Source: Isoetes taiwanensis (Eukaryota > Streptophyta > Lycopodiopsida > Isoetales > Isoetaceae). Taken from it: a stretch of DNA of 64,000 nt. The stretch covers positions 6,874,438 through 6,938,437 of the forward strand of contig JAJEKV010000040.1 of assembly GCA_021234155.1 (NCBI GenBank). The letters are read 5' to 3'. Below, piece by piece: positions 48,510 to 60,305 of the stretch. The notes under the pieces were generated by a model, which had not been told where the DNA came from, searched no databases, and was given only the letters and a program-made list of their open reading frames with translations. A program made the translations under genes and the position numbers. Position 1 is the first letter of the stretch. Each line of letters opens with the position of its first letter.

Positions 48510-49050
48510 TTTTTAGATTTGTTTTTTTAATCCCGGGTTTCATTTGTAAAGCTTTTTGATTAATGAGAACTATTTTTTTGTAAAGCTTTTTGATTAACAG
48601 AACTCCTCTTCTCTACAATTGTTGTGACTATTTTTTTTGCTTTAACTGTTCTCTTAGTTTCCACTGTTCTTTAGTTAACTGAACTATTTCTATCCTTTTC
48701 TGTACAGATATAAGAAACATGTTTGGTATTTAGTTTGCAACTCAAGTTTTTGGTATTTAGTTTGCAACTCAAGTTAATGACAGTTTTTGTCATTAATTAT
48801 AAAATGCAAAGTACAAATCAAAGTATGCCTTTACTGAAATAGCATACCAAAACAAACATTAAAGCCAACAAGGAATTTCAAGGTGCAGAATTTATAATCT
48901 GCACACTAACAAAATATGGTAACCAGCAGCCAATAGGAAAATATGTTCAGAGTATTTTTCTTTAAATGCATCTTGAAGCATCTGAAGCATCTGCCAAAAA
49001 TGTTAACCTGCCAACAGGATAATCCACCAAAAAAGTAAGCTAGAACAGTG
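48510..49050. other. short spacer
   Basis: AT-rich 3' region between two convergent frames, with a duplicated phrase TTTTTGTAAAGCTTTTTGATTAA near 48,545-48,600 and TTTGGTATTTAGTTTGCAAC twice near 48,722-48,770. Confidence 0.4.
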
Positions 49051-49055
49051 GATGA

Positions 49056-50018
49056 TCATGTGTCGAAAAAGAAGATAGAGTTAAAGTAAGTGTTGAAGGC
49101 ATCAGTTGATCCAAAGATATAATGGTCAGGGGACCAGTTGTTAGTGTGAAACAGTCGGAATTTGTCCTTGTCCTCCAAAAGAATCAACAAGGATCCATAG
49201 AGATCAGCAAGCAGCTTGTGGTTGTAATACATTGATCTATATCTTGTCAACTATGCTTCAGAAAGAATGAAGTTGTTGACTGATAAAAAGAGCCATAAGC
49301 AATGGACCTGCACAACTTCTTTGCAGAAAATAGCAGTCCATAGATCTTCACTTTCTTTTTGATATCTTCTATGACCTCTTCTCATAAGATATGATTCATT
49401 TTGCATAACCTGATCATGAACTTGATTACTGAAAGGATAGAGGCTGTCAAATTTGCTTCTTCCTTCTCCACGCAGAATGTTAAGATATTCTAAGATCATC
49501 AGAAAGGAATAAGTTAGAATCTACTACATTTAAACCCTAAACCCACAATTTATCAAGCTTTATGCCACATTTTTGAACTTTTATGATAACAGCAGAATGA
49601 GAGAGAGCATCAATTTTAGAATGAACAACTAGAAGATTCAAGGAAATACCATTGTAAAAGCCCATTTTCCGTTCCTGGAGGTGAGATATCCTGGTTCTCT
49701 TTAGTCTCTCATCCAGCTCCACATCCGATCAAATTTTCGGGTGATTTCGTGCAATTCCATAAGGAAAAGGAATCCGAGTGGCCGGATTAAGAGGATGATG
49801 AATGCCTCTATGGTCAGGATCCGCAGAAAGGTTATCCCAGAAGGACACTTCATGAGTAATGTGGTCCATATCAAAAGACGAGGGAAGCAGATTATCAAAA
49901 TTTCCAAAGAGAATGGTGTATGCAGGATTTTCTCGAAAGGACAACAAATTTTGGAGGATAGAAGATCGTTCCGGAGCCGGAAGATTGGCGAATGCGTGAA
50001 GGAATGCTAAATGTTTAG
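49056..50018 (-). pseudogene. unidentified two-exon gene truncated by an LTR
   Basis: Exon 50,018-49,650 reads HLAFLHAFANLPAPERSSIL and FDMDHITHEVSFWDNLS, meets an in-frame TGA at about 49,732 and goes on as DERLKRTRISHLQERK to a GTATT donor. Exon 49,489-49,056 (acceptor CTTAG) reads EYLNILRGEGRSKFDSLYPF, meets TAG at about 49,251, and continues HKLLADLYGSLLILLEDKDK to its stop. Phases agree across the intron. Its 5' part is missing because the LTR at 50,019 starts there; the ATG that seems to open the frame at 50,031 belongs to the LTR. Function unknown. Two nonsense codons mark it as dead. Confidence 0.5.
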
Positions 50019-51600
50019 TGTGACGTTCCATGTATTTATACAGTATACGTATAAATATACTGACACGTCACGCAGTAAGAATATGCCACCTCGGGGTATG
50101 TTAGCCTAGGGGATTGACCTAAAAGGGATTAATTTAGCTATGCTAAATTAATAAAGGGGCTAAATGTCTAAAATTAAGGAATAATTATTTAATTAATTAA
50201 TTAAGCCAACTAAGTTGATCTAATTAATTAATTAAGAGGAGGACACCTGGCCAAACTCGATTGGCCAGCAGGAAACTGCTAATATGGGGCAGCAAATTGG
50301 ATCTCAACCCCAATTTGGCCCAAATCGATCCCAAGGAGAGGAGTTGCTGGGCGCCCAAATTGCTTGAAGATGGAGATGCCACATGAGATGCCACATGACA
50401 ATGGATCCAGCAGGAACTCGGGTTAGTGGATAGCTTAGCTTGATATTTCTAGGGCCAGCGCCTCTGTCAGTCTTCTTTGTTTGTTCTTGGTTATGTCTAA
50501 CCCTTGTTTGATAGTTAGAACTGTTCTCAACTATGGATTATGTTCTGTGATGTATGGATGGATGTATCTTTGGTAGCATCTTTGTTAGTTCTTCCAGAAA
50601 GCAGGGTTTAAGGGGGGTAGAGACCTCTGTGATCTATGTTGTTAGTATGCTCCTAGTATCTCCCCTAGCACCCAGTATTTGCGGCCTGTGCACAAGAGAC
50701 TACCGGGCCGTGGATGCTATGGAATTGCTCAGCACCAGAGAAAGGACGCTGTGGTGAAGTGGGGGTGGGGTCTTGCACGAACATAAAAGGCTCTTGAGAC
50801 TCCTACAGTGGGTTAGGCCTGATAGTCGGTCACGTAGAGGGCCGGGTATGGGTCTGACACTCCCTGGGTGCAGAGGTGTGACCCGTATGGGGCATCCTGT
50901 GCTTTGATGATAAAGTTAGGGGAGTAGGTCCGGCAGATGCGGGGGTGTGATGCGCGCACGTATCCTCCTAGCTCACCCATGGAACGCCACGATCTCGGAA
51001 GGGGCCCTTCCCGACGCCTCATTGGACCAGGGAGATGTAACACGGAGTAGGCTGAAGGGGTGGTGGTACCTTGAGTCCAAGGGTCTCAGGGAAGGCTATA
51101 GTGATGCCATAGCATGATTGACTCATCGCAAAGTGTGCTGAGGGGAGGGGCGGATGGAGTGGACAACCCTAAGCCGATGTTCTATGCCAGCCAACATACG
51201 TTAAGATTCTTCGCCTGGCTGATCTCCGAGACCCAGCGTCGATCGATCCCCATTGGAGTCTGAGCCGAGGTAGAACCTTGGGTTGGGGTGTTTTCTCTAG
51301 TATTAAATGTATCTTCTCTGTGATCATCAGTGGATGGATGTGCCACCCTTCGTGGTGGTTATTTATTATATGATTATGTTGTATGCTAACTTGTATTCAC
51401 GCTTCCGCAACATAGGAGTCCCATCGAAGGCGTGGGCCGAACGACACCTTCGTGTCCTTCACCCGGACATCTTTCCATAGATGGTCCGAGTTAGACGGAG
51501 GGCCCTGCTCATGGCGAGATGGTTGCCGTGGGAGGGGAAAGTCCCCGCATGTATATGTCCCCAGATATATGTTGAGGGAGCGTCCGGTGGTATCGAGCAT
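50014..51600 (+). mobile_element. chromovirus LTR, plus orientation, with primer site
   Basis: Starts TGTGACGTTCC at 50,019 and runs to about 51,587, directly followed by TGGTATCGAGCAT, a one-base-short form of the initiator-Met-tRNA primer site TGGTATCAGAGC. TTTAG (50,014-50,018) precedes it. It is about 96% identical by eye to the reverse complement of 60,914-62,483 and of the same length (1,569 versus 1,570 bp). It is therefore a 5' LTR. Confidence 0.88.
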
Positions 51601-52148
51601 GGTTTGGGGAAACCAAAGTCGCGCCACCCACCTACTAACTCGTTAGATCGCTAGTTATTGAGTGAGATTCTTGGAGTAGCCTGGGATTCTGGGTGGTGTA
51701 GTAGGTACTGTCTTAGTTAACTCAATTAGATTCATGTACAAATTTTAGTTTTTCGGCGGAAGGACCCGGGTGTAACCCTAACCCTAATCGGCAGGAAGGG
51801 GGTACCCGGGCATTTCTGGCGTCGGTGGCAGGGTCAGGGTAGGGCCTGCTCGAGACCTAAAATTTATATATAAAACCCCAGCCCTAATTGAGGGGGGGTA
51901 TCCGGGCGTCAAGGCGGTAAGGGCCGTAGCGGAAGTCGTAGGCCCGCCCTTCAGACCAAAAATGCGACTTCCGCCACTTTAAAAAAAAAAAAAAAAAAAT
52001 TTAGGGCAAAAATTTAAATTAAGGTTAAGGGTAACGTTTCTTTTTTTATCTTAATGCTTTGTTGCTCCTTTGTGCTCCGCCTAGCCGCCATAGCCACCGG
52101 ATTTGAAGCTCTCTTCCGCCATAGCCATTTTTACCTGTAACCTCGTTT
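51600..52148 (+). other. leader region after the primer site
   Basis: Untranslated leader-like sequence. It contains TAACCCTAACCCTAA near 51,773, two related GGGTAYCCGGGC phrases, and a run of 19 A at 51,981-51,999 placed upstream of the next gene, so it is not a retrogene tail for that gene. Confidence 0.5.
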
Positions 52149-52149
52149 C

Positions 52150-53534
52150 TTGTCTTCCTACCCCGAGCGCCCACTCAGCGCCCACCCATTCATGATGGAG
52201 GAACCCAAGCAAGTATACAAGCGAATGCCTCGCTATACTAGATGCTCCATAGCTTCCCTAATGGCCGAACTTTTGCCACACCCAAACCCATCGGCCGAAG
52301 AGGAGGCAAAAGCCGAAGGGTTATTGGAACATTTTGCTAAGCGTTTTTTCGAAGGGTCTAAGATACCATACCCGCTCTTCTGCTACAATGAGCGCTTTGT
52401 CTTTAAACTTAACGCCAACCAGGAGTCTTATACCGTAATTGAGGAGGAAGATGGCGTCCAGAATTACACCCGGTTCTGTCCATCGGAAGGGGATGAGCAG
52501 GCTGAAGCGGAGGCCATACAGATACAGGCCCATAAGATTCTACAGATGGCACAAGAGACTGACCGGCAATGGCTTGCAACCGATGACCCTGATGCGCAAG
52601 CTTTAGGGTTTCGATACCTTGGAAATGGCATGTGTCTTTTTGGTGGTGGATCATTCACCATTCCCCCTTTTTCTTACGAGGAAGAAACCACCTGCATTGC
52701 TTGGGAAGCCGGGTTACCACCGTACTTTACTGAACCGTTCCAGCAGGCAGTTGAGCAGGACATGCAGGCTAATCCTAACCGATATCTTTTGGAGCTTAAG
52801 CGAAGAACCGATGCTCGAATAGCCCGGGAACAGCGAGCACATGAGCAAGCAACACTCCAGGCACATGCACAGAAGGCAACTGATTTGGCTGAGGAGGCTG
52901 CCAACTTCGTGAAGATACCCTCCGTGCTCGGCAAGCGGAAGCGGAAAGGATAGCAAGAGAGGTAACCGAGACAGTTAAAGAACGGCTTAGGAAAGAAGAA
53001 GAAGAACGCAACAGGTTGGATAAGCAAGACATGCCACCTCCGAGTAATCCTTCGATCCGCAGAAAGCGAAAGAGTATGGCCCGTAAGTCGGGTACTCAGT
53101 ACAAGGAGCAACTCAAGGCTCGGGGTGGTGTCACTAAGGCCGCAGGAGATCATCAGCGCGATGAAACGATTCGTAAGGCGCGACACCCCAAGACCGCAGG
53201 GAAATCTATTCCCGGAGCTCCGCCGCAACCTAAGAGGACGCACCGATATAAACCAGGCATTGTGGCATTGGGAGAGATACGAAAGTATCAGAAGTCCACT
53301 GACTTCCTGCTACGCAAACTTCCTTTCCAATGCCTGGTTCGGGAAATCGCCCAAGAATTTAAGACGGATCTCCGCTTCCAAGTACATGCAGTCCTGGCAC
53401 TTTAGGAAGCGGCCGAGGCTTACTTGGTGGCACTCTTTGGGGACGCCAATTTGTGCGCTATTCATGCTAAACGGGTCACTATAATGGTGAAAGATCTTCA
53501 GCTAGCACGCCGGATTCGCGGGGAACGGTCGTGA
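52150..53534 (+). pseudogene. unknown domain + coiled coil + histone H3 fold
   Basis: Frame one (52,150-52,953) gives an acidic protein with HFAKRFFEGSKIPYPLFCYN and FRYLGNGMCLFGGGSFTIPP, then a helical stretch RIAREQRAHEQATLQAHAQK. Near 52,900 the helix carries on in another frame ([20 protein letters not shown]), implying one indel. That frame leads into a basic tail ([20 protein letters not shown]) and a full histone H3 core: [40 protein letters not shown], then TAG at 53,403 where H3 has Gln, then [40 protein letters not shown] and a stop at 53,532. The tail is not that of canonical H3; [13 protein letters not shown] is CENH3-like, but loop 1 has H3 length. No introns. It lies just inside a 5' LTR. 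Dead now. Confidence 0.75.
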
Positions 53535-53539
53535 GGATG

Positions 53540-53730
53540 TAAAATTAAAAGATGTATATACTTTTTTTGTATCAATTTAAAACTAAGTTTTTGACTCTTC
53601 TTTCCACATTGTAACAATCAAATTTCTTTTCTTGTTATTATTATTTAAGATTCCGAGAAGAATAAAATAATAATAATAATAATAAAAGAACAATATTAAA
53701 AATATATATATAATTAGTTGGCGCATCGAA
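53540..53730. other. AT-rich break between H3-like ORF and gag
   Basis: A very AT-rich stretch with ATA-type microsatellites near 53,660-53,690. It may mark the junction between two retroelement copies. Confidence 0.4.
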
Positions 53731-53830
53731 CTCCGTGCCTGAACATTTAAAAGTCAGATTCACTTTAGGCTTTTCATTTTCTTCAGTCTCCCTTTTCGTT
53801 TTGCTCCTCCTTCTTGCTCTTTTCTTCGTC

Positions 53831-55496
53831 ATGGATTATCCCGGACGTCTTGCCTGGTATATGGGAGGCGAGCAGTGGGATCCTCAGGTTCCCTATCCTC
53901 TTCTAGACCCCATGCTGCAGTGCAGGGTCGATCTTGTCGATAATATGCGGACACCCCCTCGGATGCTGGCAGATTGACACCCGAGCAAGAGCTCTTGTTG
54001 ATAAAGAGACAGTTGGTAGAACTGCAGACGTATGTGTTGAACACCAACCCTCCGCAGTATGGACCGGAGTTACCGCCACCACCGCCAAGTCCACCAACCG
54101 AGCAGCCTGCACCGTCCCCATCACCCGCTCCTCTAGCGGGAGTGCCACGTCTTCACAGACCAACACCTCGGGAATCTTCCGCGGTCCATCCGTCGCCCAG
54201 GTCACCATGCTAGGAAGGACAAGGAGTACCGCAAGACCGTGGACACCGCCATTACCAGTATATGGAAAAACAGGAAATTGGCTCTGTTTGATGGGAAATT
54301 CAGGGGAGGTTTAAATGCAGAATCTTGGTTAGACGAGATGAAAGAATTTGGGAAATCCTATGGTATGACAGAGAAGGATACAGGGAAGGTTGCCACTACA
54401 AACCTTACAGGTGCAGCTAGGATTTGGTGGAAAGGCTATGCTAGGGCCAAACGTCTAGACAGGAGCAGATGCAAGTTTAAGAAGTTTGCCAAGGCTTTTA
54501 AATCGCATTATGTGCCCCGTGCGCACAAGTGCCAACAGATACAGACTTTTTACAGGTTGGAGCAGAAGGGTATGTCAGTTCAGGCTTACACAGATGAATT
54601 CATGCGCTTGAGGCTGTATGTCCCAGGTATGAACGAGAAGAGGGTGGTGGAGGGCTATATTGAAGGGTTGACCCCCTCAATTAAACGAATGGTTAAGGCC
54701 ATAGACCCAAGTCGCTTGCCAGGAGGGTCGAGGCTAAGGCATTGAGCCTGAAGAGGACACACCAAGAAACTAGTACCAACGCCCACTTCTTACTCCCACC
54801 GCCCGCACACACTTTACAAGCCCCGCTCACCAAGTCCTGGGCCTTCGCCACAGAAGTCTTACGGCCGCCAGAAAAGAAAGTCACCTTCAACATGCCCGGA
54901 CAAACCTAACAATGTCGGAACTCCTCCGGAACCTCTTCACGCCTATTCCCAAAGAGGTCCGAGAGCAGCTGGGCAAAGAGAAGGCATGTTATTGGTGTAT
55001 GCTAATTCGCACTTCATGCGTAATTGTCCTTATGTCACATGACCGCTAAGCCGCCATGGTCCACCTTTGATTGAGAGACGATCTCGAGTCTACACCACAC
55101 CCGCCGGCTTACCAGGAGGCTCCAGAGTATATTCAATGGTGCATCCCATATCTTGTAAAGCCATTGAAACCCAAGCAACGTTGAAAGTCACTGCCGTTAT
55201 TTCCACTATAGGTCAAGTAGACAAGAAGCCTTTCATAATTCTTATGGATGCGGGAAGTACACATAATTTTGCTTCTCCTAGAATGGCCCAGGTCTTGCAA
55301 CTTTGAAACTTTGAGATCCGTAGAAACTTGTGACTTTAGCCAATTGGTAAGATCGGACATACAAGCGTCCGTGATTAACCTCAAAATGCGGTTACCCGGA
55401 TGCACCGGTTGCATTGGGTGCGAGTTAATGGATATTGGCAAATATGATCCGATTGTTGGCATGGAATTCTTAATTTCATCCTCTACTAACCCCTAA
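53831..55496 (+). pseudogene. gypsy gag, zinc knuckle and protease
   Basis: The leading part has a polyproline run (ELPPPPPSPPTEQP). At 54,239-54,745 a Retrotrans_gag capsid domain is clear: FDGKFRGGLNAESWLDEMKE, ARIWWKGYARAKR, FKKFAKAFKSHYVPRA, YTDEFMRLRLYVPG. A zinc knuckle CYWC...SHFMRNC near 54,988-55,033 needs a frameshift. At 55,100-55,306 comes an aspartic protease start ILMDAGSTHNFAS (D-A-G instead of D-S/T-G), continued in another frame to PIVGMEFL. The order is Ty3/gypsy. Reverse transcriptase and integrase are absent and the LTR follows at once, so this is a deleted, non-autonomous copy. Confidence 0.85.
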
Positions 55497-55525
55497 TGTT
55501 GAGGACAGCATTAATCCAAAGGCCT

Positions 55526-55774
55526 GGGGAGGGGATGTGACGTTAGTATGCATACTATGACACGCCACCAAGATCTAACTAGCCCCTAAGGGTCAATAGG
55601 GATAACTTGGATTCACCTAAAAGAGATTTATTAGCTATACTAAAAAATATTAGTGGATAAATAACCTAATTACACTAATTAGGTTATAATTAGCTAACTG
55701 AAGCCAATAGGAAAGCGCCACCTGGCCTAAATCAATTGGCCAAGTGGGACTTGCCAAATTGAGGGGAGAAATTG
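55526..55774 (+). mobile_element. polypurine tract and partial 3' LTR
   Basis: GGGGAGGGGA (55,526-55,535) is followed by TGTGACGTTAGTATGC, the start of an LTR related to but clearly diverged from that at 50,019 (shared: CCACCTGGCC, AATTGGCCA). After about 240 bp the LTR is cut at 55,774, where another element begins. Confidence 0.8.
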
Positions 55775-58700
55775 GGGTAGAAGCATGAAAGGGTGGGCAA
55801 AAAGTGCGATTATTTTACATTTACAAATTCAAAATATAAGAAAATCCCCGAAATTATTATTCTTGGAATGAATCATTAATAGGGCAAATAATTTTTAACT
55901 CTCCTCCCGCTCTCTGGTCAACCTCCCTCCCTTTCGAACCTTCATAGCCAAAAGCTTGACATCCATATTCGAACCTCCATAGCCAAGATCGGGGACCTCC
56001 ATAGTCAAAAGCTTGCATTTTGGTAGAGTCAAGCACCGGGGGAAGAGATCATGACAGCGAGTTTGGAACAAAGACATCTCAAGGAAATCTCCTGCTTAAC
56101 AAACACTGTAAAGCCCATGCCAAGGTCTCCCACTAGAACTGCCCGGCTTAAAAACTCAAAGAGTGGGTCTTCTTCAGATCGGGAGGTCTTGCCGCCTGAG
56201 TTTGACAAAGGTAAGCATCAGTGACTTAGGAGCAACAATTTTGATAGCATGTTTCGGGGCTAGTGCAAATAGTGTAGGATGTTTGGGGGAATGTTTAGGG
56301 GTTATCAAGAGTGCGGGGATTAAGCCTATTTGGATGGCAGATTTTTTTTACATGCATGAGCACGTTTTTTTGTAGGAAGGACATTGCAAATCATCACATT
56401 CCATTGTATTTTGCCGAGCATATGCACTTCATTACAAAGGAGTAAGCATTGATTGGGATGAGGTGAAAGCAAGTGCAAGTCTTCATTCAAAAAGGCTCTC
56501 AAAAAGAATCGACTGACGAGAATTAGCCACGATAAAGTCTTCCAATGTTAAAGCTATTAAATGTATGCCTCGGGGTAGAATTGGGGCAGCAGTTAGAAAT
56601 GATGAAAGGTGGAGGGAAAGAAGAGCATTAGATTACGCCTCCATGCTTGATGAAATACAGACTTTAGAGAAAAGGAAAACAATGGAAATTGTCCGTTGAA
56701 GCATGAGAGTGATAAGAGCTTCTTGACAAGACTTGTGCAAAATAAAGATGCAAAAATATGTGAGCAGTTCAGCATTATGGCGGGTTTTAAAAGCAAGCGG
56801 GAAGCCAACTGATGTGCAAATGGCTTTGGCATCCCATTTAGAGGAGGAGAAATCAAGTTATATTGCGACTTAGATGCTCTAGTGATTCCCATTGATTGTT
56901 TAAAAAGACGATTTGCAAGAATTAGAAGCTGCCATTGAAAAAATCAGCAAGGATATGGAAGTTAATTCCAGCGTGAGAATAGAATAAAAAGAGATGACTA
57001 AGCATTTGGAAAGATCAGACCCGATAGGCCTGCTGCAGCCCAGCTCCCATACTAAGAAGACAAGGCGGGCTTCATCGCTTCATCCTCACATATAACCAAT
57101 ACTTGCAGAAATTTGCAATGATTGCCTTGATTTCGACTATGGTAATATCTCCACTTTGTGGTCATACATATTGTCTATTTTGTCTTGTATTCAGGGTTTC
57201 AGCAGCGAATACATGTGTACATGATTGTTCATGGTCAGGGGACCTGCGATAATCGCTTAGGAATCCCTTCAAGGTACATCTATTTCTATTTTCATTACAT
57301 AATTAGTTTGAGTGTACTTAGATGTAGTTAGTTTCCATCATGTGCGAAGCGTATTAGCATTTGATTTGGCGTGGTTTTGTTTTTCTTGTAAGAGGAAATG
57401 TATTTGCCTTCTTTCTTTACATTCACATGTGCCATGAAGTGCTTTTTCTGGAATTCCTTTCTGGGGTGTATTAATAGGGTGTATTGCATATGTTGTACTT
57501 TGCATTTTACATGTGATCGAGAAATGCATATGAATTTAGTATTTGACTTTCCTTTACATTCAATGAATGATGTATTTGATAGGGTGTATTGATAAAATAT
57601 TTTGTTCTTTACATTTTACATATGTTACGAAATGCATTTGAATTTAGTATTTGGTTTTCCTTTACATTTCGATAGCTATGCATACTAATGTACTTCTATT
57701 TTGTCGTTACATTATCAAGCAAAGTTTGCCCTGTAGTAAAACCTACTTGCATGCAATTAACATTTGTTCTATTTTGATTTGCATCCGATTGTTTTTTCTT
57801 GATTTTGCCTCTATCTACTCTACATCTCCCCTTGATTCGAATCAAGTGTTTACATTCTTATTTGCTTATGATCCCAATTGTGTCAATGAAGCTATGGGTA
57901 GTATCATCAAAGCAAGAAGTAAAACTACACAATGTAAACTAAACAATTCATGTTTCATGCACTATGCTTAAGTTCTGAATATAGCAAAATCTTATGTTGT
58001 AGGTGAAAAGAAGGATGTTGTTGCGAAGGGGTTGCATTTACCATTCTCGGACATCCCAATTGAAGACACGGCACAAAAGATCTTCTTGCTATCGACGCGA
58101 GGAAGTCCATCCATATCTACATCACCTTTGAGAATTGCAACAACTCATAAGCAATCGGTCACGGGATTTGGAGACCGAGGGGTACTTGGATAAAACTTAA
58201 AATTGTGGAAGGTAGGGTGATTGCATTCTGATTACATTAAGATTACATCTGTTGTAGTTAGAGTTCACTAATGTTCAATATTTTGCAGCAGAGGTTGTTT
58301 TCTAAAAAGAGATCCCAGCTGTTGAAGCCGAGCCGCTATTATTGCAGCAACAAGCTGAAAGCCCAGAAAGTAATTCTCTCTCCTTTTCAGGGTTTCTTTT
58401 TTTTTTTTTGTATTTTGAAACTTACGTTGACGTGTTTATAAATAAAATTACTGAAGATGTTGGTGACGACATTGAAAACAGTCCTGAAGCTGTTGTTGAA
58501 GTTCAAGTTGAGGAAAAGTCTTGTTCTTTGGTAGGTACGTGTTTCTTTTTTTGTCTTGCTTTCAAAACATTAGAATGAAGCACTTTCTTTACTTCAGAGA
58601 CTTGCGATGATTCAATGGAGCTAGATGATGTTGAAGAAGCCTTGGAGATTGTAGCCAAGGCAACTACTAAATTTATGGTCAAAGCAGATGCCAAAACAGC

Positions 58701-60230
58701 TGGAAAAAAGAGAGTGCAAACCAGAGCAGGGACATCCGCTGCAAAACGGTAATTGCTAGCTTACATTTACTTAGTTATACTTCAGTAGCTTATTAGATTT
58801 TACTCGTTTTGCAGGTCTAAACCACTGGCAACAGAGATTGGAAGGTATCAATTTATGCTTTATTGTCATGGATCAATTGTTAATATGACACTAACATCTT
58901 GGATCTGACAACAGAAATGATGACAAGGATAAACCTATGGAATTCACGCCATTCACGCCATTCAAGAACTGTCCGCCGGCTGAAATGGAAGAGGTTGCAT
59001 CTGACGTAGCAATTTTATGTGCAACTTAAAATGAGTAGCCGCTTAGTGGATCTTTATGGCAGGTAATAACCTGGTTGTAACCGAGCTGTATTTGTTGCTA
59101 TTCCTTGTCTCTAATGTTAACCTTAATCTAATCCAGGTGCTTGCATGAGACATTGCCTTCCGAGTGGAAGAGCAAAATCTTTTTTTATCCTGCTTACAAC
59201 TATATAAGGTTTAGAGAAGCTACCAGCAGCAAAAGAAAGGGTGAATCAGCTGAAGGATCATCCACCATCATTGAAATAGTGAAATCAGGGATGAAGGGGA
59301 TTGTGGTAGCTAAATGCCATCATATCCTTGCACCTATCCTTGAGAAAGATCATTTTGTGCTGGCTGTTTTTACGCTCGCACCATCTGATTCCAAGATCCT
59401 ACCTGCACCAGCAATTCACGTCTTGAATCCTCTTACAGGTTATGCGACGAACGAGAAAGCAATCAAAGGGTATGTAATACTTTAAGTTGTTGCTTTGCTT
59501 TTCTTCGCTATTTCGGTCTGCTAAATTTTGTGATATGTAGCCAGCACACACAAATGTTAACCCTATCGATCGGTCAAGTATCTAGGCGTCGATTTCATGA
59601 AGAGAAATAATGTTAATCGGATTAAAGCAAGTAGAGGTGCCACTGACAGCCGATTTAACATCATGTGGGTTGTATGTGATGGGATTTATGCACAAATATG
59701 TTGAAGCTCTTGTCTACGGTAGAGATATGGAAGTAAGTTGTATGCCTTCCCTTGTATGTCTTGCATCTCATGTTCCTTTAAATATTTCTAACCTTATTTA
59801 TGGATGTCACAGATTACATCTAAATAGTTCTCTCATGAATACACTGTCACGACAATTTCTAATAGATGCTTTTGGTCACGCATTGTGATGCCAATTGAAA
59901 GAACGTATCGGTCGGTGATCCTACGATTTCTGATTTAAAGAAACTTCGATTTCGATTTATGATTGATGTCTGATAGAAGAATACGAGAACGTAATTTGAG
60001 CTGATCATGAGTCCGAGTATCGATTTTGCAAGATGAACTATGTAACAGGCTTATATCTATATATTTTTTCGTTCACATTTTTGTGAACATTTCCTATCAT
60101 AAGAAATGTGTAAATGACACTATCTTTGAATAGTATACTCTTGATAGTATGCTTTATGACTATATAAGCTATAATTATGAATACAAAAACACCTTACCTC
60201 CAAAAAAAGTTGAAAAAAAAATTTTTGATT
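55775..60230 (+). mobile_element. left part of a second two-gene-type element
   Basis: The left end GGGTAGAAGCATGAAAGGG and further blocks such as ATCATTAATA...CTCC match the start of the element at 35,480. A plus-strand gene follows with a short basic first exon, as in the 35.5-kb element. No right end is found before the LTR at 60,914; the sequence is discussed under findings. Confidence 0.45.
56116..59885 (+). pseudogene. gene with Ulp1-like (C48) cysteine protease domain
   Basis: Exon 1 at 56,116-56,211 reads MPRSPTRTARLKNSKSGSSS and ends before GTAAG. Middle blocks (56.5-57.0 kb and 57.99-58.98 kb) are broken; they include acidic helical text (MELDDVEEALEIVAKATTKF). At 59,141-59,468 comes the protease half with the histidine in LEKDHFVLAVF and AIHVLNPLTG, where the usual Asp is Asn; at about 59,615-59,730 the Cys box follows, LTADLTSCGLYVMGFMHKYV. 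Spacing and order fit Ulp1/SENP proteases, which cleave SUMO and are carried by several plant transposons. The loss of Asp and stops between blocks suggest it is inactive. Identification from motifs only. Confidence 0.55.
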
Positions 60231-60305
60231 TAAAGAAGCCTTGTACCCTTTTTGGTCAATCAAAATAGTTACTTGATTGTTTCGAGTGATATGTTTTGTG
60301 ACCTT

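Noticed and set aside
51770..51786. TAACCCTAACCCTAA as telomeric DNA
   Set aside because: Only about two units, in a retroelement leader with other CCCTAA-like words; plants usually have TTTAGGG units. Too short to mean a telomere or interstitial telomere.
51981..51999. Poly(A) run as proof that the H3-like ORF is a retrogene
   Set aside because: The A run is upstream of the ORF on the same strand; a retrocopy would carry it downstream.
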